A program made the translations under genes and the position numbers. Below, piece by piece: positions 5,355 through 5,426 of a stretch of 5,426 bases of DNA. Location: positions 1 to 5,426 of the forward strand of contig JASMLG010000027.1 in assembly GCA_030748805.1 (NCBI GenBank), in the 5' to 3' direction. Under the pieces are notes generated by a model. That model was not told where the DNA came from and did not search any database. It saw only the letters and a program-made list of their open reading frames with translations. Each line of letters begins with the position of its first letter. Position 1 is the first letter of the stretch. This DNA comes from Phycisphaerales bacterium. Its GTDB lineage: Bacteria > Planctomycetota > Phycisphaerae > Phycisphaerales > SM1A02.

Positions 5355-5426
5355 GTGACGGTAGTTCAAAAGTTATAGAAGAAGTTGTTGAGGAAAAGCC
5401 GCGTTCTTTTGATTTGTTCATTGCAG
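5351..5426 (+). CDS. Start of an unrecognised gene downstream of the Fe-S carrier (runs off the right edge)
   Basis: An ATG at 5351 overlaps the carrier's TGA in an ATGA. It opens a frame that stays clear of stops for 25 codons, to the window edge. The visible residues begin MSDGSSKVIEEVVEEKP, an acidic and probably flexible N-terminus, followed by RSFDLFIA, where a folded domain may begin. There is no Shine-Dalgarno, so translation is probably coupled to the carrier. The short FDLF segment vaguely recalls the start of an HscB-type J-domain, and an Fe-S co-chaperone would fit here. The match is far too short to name it, so I treat the product as unknown. Confidence 0.6.
   Translation, partial: MSDGSSKVIEEVVEEKPRSFDLFIA

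Overview
The window holds an ordinary-looking stretch of bacterial chromosome with compact housekeeping genes. Two transcription units diverge from one short control region at about 4890-4997. Base composition is moderately AT-leaning throughout, and nothing suggests recent transfer: there are no insertion sequences, tRNAs, CRISPR arrays or phage genes. From remembered family resemblance, the RimO sequence (the stretch before its radical-SAM motif and the RGKMRSKP segment), the NadD N-terminus and the A-type carrier's CDPKSYLYLNG segment all suggest a planctomycete, possibly of the Phycisphaerae. No search was run, so the taxonomy is only a moderate-confidence inference.

The leftward unit (minus strand, about 4912 down to position 1 and beyond) reads panC, nadD, rimO, lepA and then the start of an unrecognised exported or membrane-anchored protein. 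The spacing is operon-like: a 4-base ATGA overlap for panC/nadD, 12-base gaps for nadD/rimO and rimO/lepA, and a 6-base gap before the last gene. I see no internal terminator. The unit therefore combines cofactor synthesis (pantothenate for CoA, nicotinate mononucleotide adenylylation for NAD) with two ribosome-directed proteins: the S12 methylthiotransferase RimO and the translation factor LepA/EF4.

The rightward unit (plus strand, from about 4969) begins with an A-type iron-sulfur cluster carrier of the IscA/ErpA/SufA family. A second gene overlaps it by an ATGA and runs off the right edge after 25 codons; its product is not recognisable. RimO carries two predicted [4Fe-4S] clusters, so an Fe-S carrier transcribed back to back with the rimO operon makes functional sense, although a link is only inferred.

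The most informative non-coding features are in the 108-117 bp divergent region. They are a good sigma70-type promoter for panC, a perfect TATAAT for the carrier gene, and a perfect 17-bp palindrome just downstream of that -10 that looks like a repressor operator. Inside rimO, a (GGGGGC)x3 hexanucleotide repeat encodes six consecutive glycines and forms a textbook G-quadruplex motif on the mRNA strand. I did not find a dramatic new system. The palindrome, the G-quadruplex repeat and the two unrecognised edge genes are the leads worth following.
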